DNA of 64,000 bases. Source: GCA-2746605 sp963710615. GTDB lineage: Bacteria; Bacteroidota; Ignavibacteria; Ignavibacteriales; Melioribacteraceae. This document shows, in pieces, positions 47,157 to 55,409 of this stretch (positions are counted from its first letter, which is position 1; the number at the start of each line of letters is the position of its first letter). The stretch covers positions 310,001-374,000 of the forward strand of contig CAVQBF010000002.1 of assembly GCA_963710615.1 (NCBI GenBank), read 5' to 3'. The position numbers and the translations under genes are program-made. The notes under the pieces were generated by a model, which did no database searches, was not told the origin of the DNA, and saw only the letters and a program-made list of their open reading frames with translations.

Positions 47157-47183
47157 ATATTAAAAATTACAAATGGGCATATT

Positions 47184-47867
47184 ATGAAATCAGCAATTAT
47201 ATTTTTCCTGACATTGGTCTTAAATATTACTGGACAAGAATATACTGTAAAAAAAATTTCTGGTGATGTTAAATTACTAAAAGGCTCATCAGAAAAATGG
47301 GAGACTTTAAAGATAAATGATAAATTATCTATAGATGATTTAGTTTTAACGGGAAAAAAATCATCTATTCAGCTTAGGAAGAATAATCAGATATTTGTAA
47401 TTAACGAGGATATTGCAATTGGATTAAACCATCTTAAAAAAGTCTCTAAAAATGATTTAATTCTCGCTTTAGCTTTAGATGAAATTAGAAACGTTCCGAA
47501 AATTAAAAGAAATGGTTCTTCTAAAAATACTGCAGTATATGGAAGTGAAATTGATATTAACGAAAATGAAGAAGTTAAGAGTTATGATTTAGGATTGAAG
47601 AAAATAAATGGTGCGAAGATGTTGAATGACTTGGGATACAAGGAATCCTCTATTATTGTTTCTAAAGAAGTTTTTAGAAATTATCCTAAAACATCCGAAA
47701 ATTTTGAAAATAGATTATACTTTGCAGATCTATTAAAAGATCTGAATTTATACCAAGAAGCTTTAGGTGAATATTCAAGAATTGAAAAATTTGATTTAAG
47801 AGAAGAACAAAGAAGTATCCTTGAACAAAGACATGAAGAAATAAATCTGAAACTTTTACAAGAATAA
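47184..47867 (+). CDS. Exported FecR-like domain protein
   Basis: A 227-residue protein with a signal peptide (MKSAIIFFLTLVLNITGQ). Residues 20-75 (ISGDVKLLKGSSEKWETLKI, then DDLVLTGKKSSIQL) match the core of the FecR domain. The C-terminal half is helical and resembles one tetratricopeptide unit (RLYFADLLKDLNLYQEALGEYSRI). FecR-like proteins without an anti-sigma part often accompany CHASE2 proteins, consistent with the activator upstream. Partner and function are not established. Confidence 0.7.
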   Translation: MKSAIIFFLTLVLNITGQEYTVKKISGDVKLLKGSSEKWETLKINDKLSIDDLVLTGKKSSIQLRKNNQIFVINEDIAIGLNHLKKVSKNDLILALALDEIRNVPKIKRNGSSKNTAVYGSEIDINENEEVKSYDLGLKKINGAKMLNDLGYKESSIIVSKEVFRNYPKTSENFENRLYFADLLKDLNLYQEALGEYSRIEKFDLREEQRSILEQRHEEINLKLLQE

Positions 47868-47983
47868 TAAACTTTTGCAAAATCGATTATATTTTCATAT
47901 GACCTCTTGATTTTCAGTTTATAAATAATTATTGTGATATATAATTAAATATCATTTTTATAAATGATAAAAAGGAGGCGGCA

Positions 47984-48556
47984 ATGGTTTACGAAAGTTT
48001 AATAGCTATTGTTGAAAGTCATCTCGATAATCTTACCAACACTTGGGTACAAGAGGTTAAAAGATCAGAATACCTTGAAACTTACAAAAAACTAAATGAC
48101 AAAGAACTTCATTCGAGAGGGAATATTTTATTCTCAAATTTGTTGGATTGGCTGCTAAAAGGAGCATCTAACGAAGATGCCGCGGTTTACTTTAAAGAAA
48201 TTGGTGTGAAACGAATTAAAGAAGGTTTCCCTTTATCCGAAGTTTACTATGCCCTTTACCTGGAAAAGAAAGTTCTATGGAGTTTTGTTGCATGGAAAGA
48301 TGAAGTACAAGGAATCCTTAAAGCTGTTGATGCCATTGAGTTTATGACGGTAATTAATAATTATTTTGATCTTGGTGACTTTTATATCATCAAAGGTTTT
48401 ATGCACGAATTGTACAGTCATTTAATGGAATCCGGAAAATTCAATAAGGATGAACTGGAGAAAATAGTCATTAAAGGTGCTTTGTACCAAGAAAGTGTAA
48501 GAGAAATAAGAGAAAAAATGTACGGTGAAGGATTAAGTATTGGTATTATCAGATAA
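47984..48556 (+). CDS. RsbRD_N-like domain protein, copy 1
   Basis: A 190-residue helical protein. WVQEVKRSEYLETYKKLNDKE and IKEGFPLSEVYYALYL match the pattern of the RsbRD N-terminal (RsbT co-antagonist) domain, a globin-like sensor fold. There is no attached STAS domain. AAAGGAGG precedes the start. A small inverted repeat (ATCATTT-TTAT-AAATGAT, 47951-47968) lies immediately before the Shine-Dalgarno and could be a control site. A paralogue follows 36 bases later; both may act in a partner-switching or stress pathway. Confidence 0.65.
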   Translation: MVYESLIAIVESHLDNLTNTWVQEVKRSEYLETYKKLNDKELHSRGNILFSNLLDWLLKGASNEDAAVYFKEIGVKRIKEGFPLSEVYYALYLEKKVLWSFVAWKDEVQGILKAVDAIEFMTVINNYFDLGDFYIIKGFMHELYSHLMESGKFNKDELEKIVIKGALYQESVREIREKMYGEGLSIGIIR

Positions 48557-48592
48557 AACAAACACTTTTAAGTTATAAATACCGGAGGAATT

Positions 48593-49141
48593 ATGGCGAC
48601 TAGAAATTTATCAAATATTGTTGATACTCAAATTGATGAATTAAAAAAGGAATGGCTTAGTGAAGTACGAAAATCGGAATATTTAGCTACCTATAAATCT
48701 TTCAACGATGAAGAAACTATCAAAAGAGGGGAAGCTGTATTTACTCACTTGAGGGAATGGTTAAAAGAAGGTGCGACAAATAAAAGCGCTGAGGAATATT
48801 TTGAAAATGTAGGTGCTATTAGGTTTAATGAAAGATTTCCGTTAACGGAAGTACACTATGCTGTTTATTTATTAAAAAAAATATTTTGGAGTAGAATAGA
48901 CTGGCGGGATAAAGTGACAGGAGCATTCGAGACATCTAATGCAACTAAAATAATGAATGTATTCAATGACTATTTTGATCTAGCTAGTTTCAGTATTACT
49001 AAAGGATACTTTAACGAGTTATTAAATAGTATTAAAGATGATAAATCAATCTCGAAGGAAGATCTTAAAAAACTTTTAACTAAAGGTAAACTGAATCCGG
49101 AAGCATTGGAAGATGATGAGTTTATCTGGCGCCACATTTAA
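48593..49141 (+). CDS. RsbRD_N-like domain protein, copy 2
   Basis: A 182-residue paralogue of the preceding gene: the motifs WLSEVRKSEYLATYKSFND, NERFPLTEVHYAVYLLKK and DYFDLASFSITKGYFNEL correspond block by block. CGGAGG precedes the start. The two genes are adjacent in tandem and divergent enough to suggest an old duplication with specialisation. A strong terminator follows. Partner unknown. Confidence 0.65.
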   Translation: MATRNLSNIVDTQIDELKKEWLSEVRKSEYLATYKSFNDEETIKRGEAVFTHLREWLKEGATNKSAEEYFENVGAIRFNERFPLTEVHYAVYLLKKIFWSRIDWRDKVTGAFETSNATKIMNVFNDYFDLASFSITKGYFNELLNSIKDDKSISKEDLKKLLTKGKLNPEALEDDEFIWRHI

Positions 49142-49162
49142 TTTTTGAATTTTTTCAATTTG

Positions 49163-49211
49163 AGCCCAACTTTTACTTATTAATAATTAAGTTAAAATGT
49201 TGGGCTTTTTG
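49163..49211 (+). terminator. Strong Rho-independent terminator
   Basis: AGCCCAAC (49163-49170) pairs with GTTGGGCT (49199-49206), and the stem continues inwards with TTTT/AAAA and CTTA/TAAG. TTTTTGTTT follows. A related stem recurs at 49874. Confidence 0.85.
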
Positions 49212-49229
49212 TTTCACCATTGATTAACC

Positions 49230-49871
49230 ATGATGCTTAAGTATATGATGGAGAATATTACTGCAATAATTTTAGCTGGAGGAAAAAGTAGTAGAATTGG
49301 GACGGATAAAGCATTCCTTAAGTTGAATGGAGAGTCAGTAATTGAAAGGATCTATAATTTACTGACCAAGATTTTTTCAGATGTAATTATAATATCAAAT
49401 AATCCAGAAAAATTTCAATTTTTAACGCCAAAAGTTTACAAAGATATTTATCCGCATTTTGGTCCATTATCCGGTATTCACGCGGGACTTTCAAATTCCC
49501 AAACAGAGAATAATTTTTTCATTTCTTGCGATATGCCTTTGGTAACAGAAGAAGTAATCAGATTTATTTTAGCAAAAATGAATAATGATGACATTACAAT
49601 TGTTAAAACTGAATCGAATATCCAATCACTATTAGGCATTTATAAAAAAAGCTGTTTAGCCAGAGCAGATGAATTATTAAGTTTTGCAAACTCGCAAATA
49701 AATATTAAAGCTGGGAAAACCAGTGTCAAATTATTTGATTTAATAAATCATGTTAAAACCACTTTTATCGATTTAAGCTATGAAAAATTTTATCATGATG
49801 ATATATTTTTAAATATGAACACATCGGAAGATTATAAAAAAGTTAAAGATATAATTGGAGTTAAGAATTAA
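49230..49871 (+). CDS. mobA: Molybdenum cofactor guanylyltransferase
   Basis: A 213-residue nucleotidyltransferase that adds GMP to molybdopterin, forming the bis-MGD cofactor needed by DMSO-reductase-family enzymes such as the one encoded at 52649. ITAIILAGGKSSRIGTDKAF is the GTP-binding signature; YPHFGPLSGIHAGL and FFISCDMPLV are conserved. The start could be 49230 or, by comparison with usual MobA N-termini, the ATG at 49248; there is no clear Shine-Dalgarno for either. Proximity to the molybdoenzyme supports the assignment. Confidence 0.9.
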   Translation: MMLKYMMENITAIILAGGKSSRIGTDKAFLKLNGESVIERIYNLLTKIFSDVIIISNNPEKFQFLTPKVYKDIYPHFGPLSGIHAGLSNSQTENNFFISCDMPLVTEEVIRFILAKMNNDDITIVKTESNIQSLLGIYKKSCLARADELLSFANSQINIKAGKTSVKLFDLINHVKTTFIDLSYEKFYHDDIFLNMNTSEDYKKVKDIIGVKN

Positions 49872-49873
49872 AC

Positions 49874-49913
49874 CCCAACTTTTACTAATTGCTAAATTTC
49901 ATGAGAAGTTGGG
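49874..49913. terminator. Hairpin between mobA and the multihaem cytochrome
   Basis: CCCAACTT (49874-49881) pairs with AAGTTGGG (49906-49913). The left arm and start of the loop (CCCAACTTTTACT) match the terminator at 49165 exactly for 13 bases. It ends 9 bases before the cytochrome ATG, so it could affect translation of that gene as well as terminate mobA. Confidence 0.55.
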
Positions 49914-49922
49914 ATCTACGAT

Positions 49923-51848
49923 ATGAAAAATCTTAACCACAAATCCTTAGAAAAGCTTACCCTAATTGTTATACTATTTATATTAATTTTTGCCGTACTA
50001 TACTTTTTCGTTTTTAAGATAGACTGGGTTGAATTTTATTCTTCACAAGGGATTGATGAAACTAGAAATTTAACAGTACTTTCAGAAAGCTGCCTTCAGT
50101 GCCATGGTAACGTCCAAGGCTTTTCGCAATATCATAACCCTCAAAAAATAGGATGCGCATCATGCCATCTTGGAAATAAATTAGCAAAGAATAAATCGGA
50201 AGCACACACCGGGATGGTATTAATCCCAGGAAATAATAAAGATGCAAAACTTACATGTGGTCAAGCAAATTGTCATCCCGGTATACCAGAACGAATTGAT
50301 AGCTCATTAATGTCAACAATGAGCGGTATTGTTAGTGTAAATAAATATGCCTTTGAGGAAATTGAAAAACCTTCCGGTAAATTTCACATTCAAGAAATTG
50401 GTTACTCTGCATCTGAATCTCATTTAAGAAATTTATGTGCATCTTGTCACTTAGGAAATGAAAAAAAAGAATTTGGACCAATAACAGAACTATCCCGCGG
50501 CGGCGGGTGTAATGCATGCCATCTAAATTATTCAGCTGAAGCCAAAAAAGAATTGAGCAATTACGATTCACTAAAAATTGCAAAACCGGATTCAGCATTA
50601 TTGAAATTTCATCCCTCTCTTTCTTTAATTATTACGAATAATCATTGCTTTGGATGCCATAGTCGCTCTGGAAGAATATCTACAAGTTATGAAGGCTGGC
50701 ACGAAACAAGTTTTTCTAAAAAAGATGTGGGGAATGATAAGAATTATAGATTATTGGAAGATGGCAGGATATTCAAAATGATTAAACCTGATGTCCATTA
50801 TGAGGCTGGGCTGGTATGTGTTGATTGCCATATTTCATATGAGGTAATGGGAGATGGTAAATTTTATGAGCACAAAGAGGAACAAATTATAGTTAAATGT
50901 GAAGATTGTCACTCTTTAGAAAAACAGGAAACAATGACTTTGGATGATTTTGATTATGAGTCAGGAAAGATTGCGGAAATAAACGGAATAAATAACGTAG
51001 ATAAAAAATTTATTAAAGTTAAAAAATCTCAAACTCCACTTGTGAATACATTTTTTGAAAATGGCAGAAAACCAAAACTAATTGGGAAAAGAAATAATAA
51101 AATTTATGATTTGAATCCCCCGAAATTTGAATGTGTTGCTGCAAAATCTCATAATTTACTTTCGTGCAATAGTTGTCATACAGCTTGGGCGCCGCAGTGT
51201 GTCGGCTGCCATACTGAATACCAACCAGGTACTGAAGGGTTTGATTTATTGTCAAACAATGAGACAGACTCAACTTGGGTGGAATATCATGGAGAGTTTT
51301 TTGCTGAGCTTCCTACTCTTGGAGTCAGAGAAGAAATCGAAAATGGTAAGATGAATAAAGTTGTTGAAACTTTTATTCCCGGAATGATAATGACTTTGGA
51401 TAAGAGTAATTATAAAAATGAAATTCCTGAATTATTATTTAAGAGACTCTTTGCCCCGTCAATTGCACATACAATTCAAAAAGAAAGTAGAAGTTGTGAA
51501 TCGTGTCATAATAGTCCTTTAGCCTTAGGATATGGCAGAGGGAATTTAGAATATATTATTCACAATAAAGTGGGTAGGTGGATATTTGAGCCAAGTTATA
51601 AAGTTTCTGAATTTGACAATCTACCCGAGGATGCATGGATTGGATTCCTTCAAACAAGAAAGGAAGAAATGGCGACTAGAGAGAATGTCCGTCCATTTAG
51701 TATTGAAGAGCAGAAAAACATTTTAACTGTCGGAGCTTGCCTAACTTGTCACAAGCCAGATTCTGAAATTATGAAAAATTCATTAAATGATTATACAATT
51801 CAGAAAAAGAATTTGTCATCAGATTGTATTCTTCCAACTTGGAATTAG
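49923..51848 (+). CDS. Membrane-anchored multihaem cytochrome c (11 CxxCH plus one CX4CH)
   Basis: A 641-residue protein with one N-terminal membrane helix (about 11-32) and the rest in the periplasm. Eleven CxxCH motifs were counted (Cys57, 78, 172, 196, 242, 299, 326, 415, 426, near 523 and near 614), plus CGQANCH at Cys112, a CX4CH variant that may hold a twelfth haem. It belongs to the large anaerobic-respiration multihaem group, and the exact family is not recognised. It precedes the molybdoenzyme operon and could link the quinone pool to it or carry its own reductase activity. It has no Tat or T9SS signal. Confidence 0.85.
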   Translation: MKNLNHKSLEKLTLIVILFILIFAVLYFFVFKIDWVEFYSSQGIDETRNLTVLSESCLQCHGNVQGFSQYHNPQKIGCASCHLGNKLAKNKSEAHTGMVLIPGNNKDAKLTCGQANCHPGIPERIDSSLMSTMSGIVSVNKYAFEEIEKPSGKFHIQEIGYSASESHLRNLCASCHLGNEKKEFGPITELSRGGGCNACHLNYSAEAKKELSNYDSLKIAKPDSALLKFHPSLSLIITNNHCFGCHSRSGRISTSYEGWHETSFSKKDVGNDKNYRLLEDGRIFKMIKPDVHYEAGLVCVDCHISYEVMGDGKFYEHKEEQIIVKCEDCHSLEKQETMTLDDFDYESGKIAEINGINNVDKKFIKVKKSQTPLVNTFFENGRKPKLIGKRNNKIYDLNPPKFECVAAKSHNLLSCNSCHTAWAPQCVGCHTEYQPGTEGFDLLSNNETDSTWVEYHGEFFAELPTLGVREEIENGKMNKVVETFIPGMIMTLDKSNYKNEIPELLFKRLFAPSIAHTIQKESRSCESCHNSPLALGYGRGNLEYIIHNKVGRWIFEPSYKVSEFDNLPEDAWIGFLQTRKEEMATRENVRPFSIEEQKNILTVGACLTCHKPDSEIMKNSLNDYTIQKKNLSSDCILPTWN

Positions 51849-52202
51849 TTTTTCTGTCTAATCATCTCATTTAAATTTTCTATAGTCACTTTCTAATAAT
51901 TTTGGATTGAGAAATCATAAACCACATAATTGGTCATTTTAAGAATTTTAATTTTGAATTAATGCTAAGAAAAATGAGAACAATTAATTCCATAGAAGTT
52001 TTTAATAACAATTCTTTAATTCTTTCTGGCTCTTAATCCGACATTATATATTCGATTTCCCAAATTATAAAAAACACAATTTGTCCTTTCCAACACATTA
52101 GAAAACCTTTAGAGCATAAATCGTATTTTTATACTAAAAATGTTAATATTTGTAATTGGCAAGAAAGTTGCTATTTGTGTCTATCAACATTTAAAGAATA
52201 TT
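51849..52202. other. Intergenic region with sigma54 promoter
   Basis: 354 bases between the cytochrome and the MerR start. I see no gene, tRNA or riboswitch. The only clear signal is the sigma54 promoter at 52156-52172; no palindromic enhancer site stood out. Confidence 0.6.
52156..52172 (+). promoter_or_regulatory. Near-consensus sigma54 promoter of the molybdoenzyme operon
   Basis: TTGGCAAGAAAGTTGCT matches TGGCACGnnnnTTGCW with one difference: GG at 52158-52159 and GC at 52170-52171 are exactly ten bases apart. A transcript from about 52183 would reach the ATG at 52203 with a 20-base leader, which also rules out the upstream ATG at 52140. Confidence 0.8.
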
Positions 52203-52649
52203 ATGGAAACTACAATAAATACAAATACACCGATTTACCCGATTAGGACTGCTGCTCAACTATTAGGAATTTCTGTTCCTACTTTGAGAATGTATGAAAA
52301 AGAAGGTCTTATTATCCCTCATAAAAGTGAAGGAAATCAAAGAATTTACTCTGAGGATGATTTAGAGCGCTTGAGATGTATTCGAAGGGCAATAAATGAG
52401 TCAAAAATTAGTATTAATGGAATTAAAACCATTTATTCACTTATTCCCTGTTGGGAAGTTGTAAAATGTTCGGAAAAAGATAGAAAAGTTTGTAATGCTT
52501 TTAAGAGTCACGAACAACCTTGCTGGACTTTCTCTCATCCAAACACAGTTTGCGAAAATAGAGATTGTAATGAATGTGAAGTCTATACTCAATATTCTCA
52601 ATGCGGTTCAATAAAAAATTTAATAAAGAAAATATCAGGAATTAATTAA
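52203..52649 (+). CDS. MerR-family regulator with Cys-rich C-terminal domain
   Basis: A 148-residue regulator. Residues 12-80 are a MerR winged helix (IRTAAQLLGISVPTLRMYEKEGLI). The C-terminal half is a cysteine-rich segment in the style of the two-CW domain (PCWEVVKCSEKDRKVCN, QPCWTF, RDCNECEVY), with about ten cysteines that could bind metal or sense redox state. The start at 52203 is chosen because the sigma54 promoter overlaps the earlier ATG. It overlaps the molybdoenzyme start by 1 base (TAATG), so it is translated together with the reductase genes and probably controls them. Confidence 0.82.
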   Translation: METTINTNTPIYPIRTAAQLLGISVPTLRMYEKEGLIIPHKSEGNQRIYSEDDLERLRCIRRAINESKISINGIKTIYSLIPCWEVVKCSEKDRKVCNAFKSHEQPCWTFSHPNTVCENRDCNECEVYTQYSQCGSIKNLIKKISGIN

Positions 52650-54859
52650 TGAGTTCATTATCAAGAAGAAGATTTCTTAAAATTACAGGAGCAACTTTTG
52701 GTGCTACCGTTGCCGCTACTTCTTTAAGTGGAGTGGTTAAAGGTGCTGAAAAAGTTGATACAAAAACTGGGAAAAGTGTTAAGGGAATTCAAAAAATTCC
52801 GACTTTTTGTGACATTTGCTTCTGGAAGTGTGGAGCAATCGCATATGTAAATGATGGAAAATTATGGAAAATCGAGGGGAATCCTAATGATCCGTTAAGC
52901 AATGGCAGACTCTGCCCTAGAGGAACTGGCGGAATCGGGGCCCATTTTGATAATTCACGGCTAAAAGCTCCACTAATTAGAAAAGGACCAAGAGGTTCAG
53001 AGGAATTTGTCCAGGTTACTTGGGATGAAGCTTTTGATTACATCTCAAAGAAAATGAATAAGATTAAAGCTGAATATGGTCCAGAAGCAATGGCATTATT
53101 CAGTCATGGTATTGGAGGAAACTTTTTCAAGCATCTGATGAAAGCCTATGGGACACCTAATTTAACAGCTCCATCATTTGCACAGTGCCGTGGACCAAGA
53201 GAAGTCGGTTTTGAACTTACTTACGGCGATGTTGTTGGTTCACCGGAAAGGACAGATATTGAAAACACAAAGTGTTTAGTTCTTATTGGGTCTCATTTAG
53301 GTGAGAATATGCATAACACCCAAGTTCAGGAATTTTCACATGCAGTAGAAAATGGTGCGACAATTATTACAGTTGATCCTCGTTTTTCAGTAGCCGCTGG
53401 AAAATCAAAACATTATCTGCCGATTAAGCCCGGAACAGATATGGCTTTACTTCTTGCCTGGATGAATGTAATTGTTAGTGAAAAATTATATAATAAAGAA
53501 TTTATTGAAAAATATGCTTTTGGATTTGAACAGTTTGAATATGAAATTGCACAATATACACCAGAATGGGCTTACATAGAAACTACGATTGATCCTGAGG
53601 TAATTAGGGAAACAGCTCGTGAAATGGCTAGATATATACCCGCTACCTTAATTCACCCCGGAAGGCATACAACTTGGTATGGCGATGATGCACAAAGGAG
53701 TAGAGCAATTGCATTACTTAATGCTCTCATGGGGAATTGGGGTAAAAAAGGCGGATTTTATAATCCATATAGTTTTACTGTTCCAGGTTATCCATATCCT
53801 GAATATCCAAAATCAGAAAAGGGTGCCGCTGATAATCCTGACCATAAATATCCATTTGCTGAAGGTGAGAAAATATCTACCGGTTTACGTGACGCAACAT
53901 TAACCGGGAATCCATATCCAATTAAGGGATGGTTTGTTTATGCTACCAATTTAACTCAAGCTTTGCCCAATACACAAGAAACAATAGATGCCATTCAGAA
54001 ATTAGATCTAATGGTTGTAGTTGATGTAGTCCCAAGTGAAATTGCCGGATATGCAGATGTTGTTCTCCCCGAAGATGTTTACTTGGAGAGATATGATGAT
54101 TTAAATACTCCACTCTTTAAGGAAAGTTTTGTTGCACTTCGTCAACCGGTTATTGATGCACCAAATGATCAAAAACCAAATTGGTGGATGGCTAAGAAAT
54201 TGGCAGATAAACTTGGTTTGCAAAAGTATTTTCCATGGAAAAATATTGAAGAATACTTAGATAAAAGATTAAAAAGTGCTGGATTGAGTTTGGAGCAGCT
54301 TAAAAAAGATGGTGTGGTCAAAGGCCCAAAGTATCCAATTTATGTTAACGATAATGAAGAACCTCAATTTTATACTCCTTCGGGGAAAGTTGAATTTTAT
54401 TCATTGAGACTTAAAGAAGCGGGTCTTGATCCGATTCCAAAGTATACAAAACCAGAAGAACCGCCATCTGGATATTTTAGACTATTATTTGGAAGATCCC
54501 CGGTTCATACTTTCAGTAAAACTCAATCAAACCGATTTTTAGCTGATATGATGGATGAAAATGAAGTTTGGCTAAATATCGATGTGGCTAAGAGAATGGG
54601 GCTTAAGAATGGTGAATATATAAAACTTAAAAATCAAGACGGAATTGTAAGTAATAAAGTGAAAGTAAAAGCTACCGAAAGAATTAGAACCGACTGCGTT
54701 TACATGGTTCATGGTTTTGGTCAAAGATCTAAGATGTACCGTCAGACTTTTAATAAAGGAGCAAGTGATTCTCAACTTATCACAAAGTATAATACAGATC
54801 CATTGATGGGTGGAACAGGTATGAATGTTAATTTTGTAACTATCGAGTGGGGAGCGTAA
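52649..54859 (+). CDS. Molybdopterin oxidoreductase, PsrA/PhsA-like catalytic subunit
   Basis: A 736-residue DMSO-reductase-family enzyme exported by Tat (SRRRFLKITG). One 4Fe-4S cluster is bound by Cys54, Cys57, Cys61 and Cys89, and Cys180 (FAQCRGPREVG) is the probable Mo ligand, as in polysulfide and thiosulfate reductases. The bis-MGD segments (GSHLGENMHNTQ, HPGRHTTWYGDD, LLFGRSPVHTFSKTQSN) are in place. With the FeS and NrfD subunits it forms an ABC complex on the periplasmic side, using the quinone pool. Neighbouring sulfur transporters suggest polysulfide, thiosulfate or tetrathionate as substrate; the sequence does not distinguish these. Confidence 0.88.
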   Translation: MSSLSRRRFLKITGATFGATVAATSLSGVVKGAEKVDTKTGKSVKGIQKIPTFCDICFWKCGAIAYVNDGKLWKIEGNPNDPLSNGRLCPRGTGGIGAHFDNSRLKAPLIRKGPRGSEEFVQVTWDEAFDYISKKMNKIKAEYGPEAMALFSHGIGGNFFKHLMKAYGTPNLTAPSFAQCRGPREVGFELTYGDVVGSPERTDIENTKCLVLIGSHLGENMHNTQVQEFSHAVENGATIITVDPRFSVAAGKSKHYLPIKPGTDMALLLAWMNVIVSEKLYNKEFIEKYAFGFEQFEYEIAQYTPEWAYIETTIDPEVIRETAREMARYIPATLIHPGRHTTWYGDDAQRSRAIALLNALMGNWGKKGGFYNPYSFTVPGYPYPEYPKSEKGAADNPDHKYPFAEGEKISTGLRDATLTGNPYPIKGWFVYATNLTQALPNTQETIDAIQKLDLMVVVDVVPSEIAGYADVVLPEDVYLERYDDLNTPLFKESFVALRQPVIDAPNDQKPNWWMAKKLADKLGLQKYFPWKNIEEYLDKRLKSAGLSLEQLKKDGVVKGPKYPIYVNDNEEPQFYTPSGKVEFYSLRLKEAGLDPIPKYTKPEEPPSGYFRLLFGRSPVHTFSKTQSNRFLADMMDENEVWLNIDVAKRMGLKNGEYIKLKNQDGIVSNKVKVKATERIRTDCVYMVHGFGQRSKMYRQTFNKGASDSQLITKYNTDPLMGGTGMNVNFVTIEWGA

Positions 54860-54860
54860 A

Positions 54861-55400
54861 ATGGCAAGATATGGAATGGTAATAGATACTACAAAATGTG
54901 TTGGATGCCAAGATTGCGTTATTGCCTGCCAAGCAGAAAATAATGTGCCCGAGGGATATTGCAGAGATTGGATAACTACTGAATCCAAGGGAAAGTTTCC
55001 AACAATTGAAATGGAAATTAGAACTGAAAGATGTAACCACTGTACAGATGCACCCTGTGTGTCTTGCTGTCCAACAGGAGCAAGCCACTATCATGATGTT
55101 GGCGGAGTTGTTCTTGTAAATCACAATGAATGTATTGGCTGCAAAGCATGTATCGCTTCTTGTCCATATGATGCAAGATTTGTTCACCCAGAGGGATATG
55201 TTGATAAATGTACGTTCTGTATTCATAGAGTTGAAAAAGGTGAATTACCGGCTTGTGTTTCTGTCTGTCCAACCTATTGTATGCACTTTGGGGATTTAGA
55301 TGATCCGAATAGTGAAGTGAGTAAACTGCTTAAATCAAGAAAGCATCATTCACTTATACCGGAAGCAGGCACTAAACCTAATATATTTTATTTGACTTAG
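54861..55400 (+). CDS. 4Fe-4S electron-transfer subunit (PsrB-like)
   Basis: A 179-residue ferredoxin-like protein with four cysteine groups (KCVGCQDCVIACQ, RCNHCTDAPCVSCCPTG, ECIGCKACIASCP, KCTFCIHR with ACVSVCP), enough for four 4Fe-4S clusters as in PsrB, PhsB and DmsB. It transfers electrons between the NrfD membrane subunit and the molybdoenzyme. It starts 1 base after the catalytic gene and has no signal peptide, so it would be carried out with its Tat partner. Confidence 0.93.
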   Translation: MARYGMVIDTTKCVGCQDCVIACQAENNVPEGYCRDWITTESKGKFPTIEMEIRTERCNHCTDAPCVSCCPTGASHYHDVGGVVLVNHNECIGCKACIASCPYDARFVHPEGYVDKCTFCIHRVEKGELPACVSVCPTYCMHFGDLDDPNSEVSKLLKSRKHHSLIPEAGTKPNIFYLT

Positions 55401-55409
55401 GAGATATTA

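Noticed and set aside
52140..52202. Earlier ATG for the MerR regulator
   Set aside because: It lies upstream of the predicted sigma54 start site, so it would not be transcribed from that promoter; the ATG at 52203 gives the usual MerR N-terminus.
52649..54859. Respiratory arsenate reductase ArrA
   Set aside because: Length and FeS/NrfD/YeeE neighbours fit sulfur-compound reductases better, and the arsenic operon is more than 40 kb away. Cys Mo ligation alone does not separate them.
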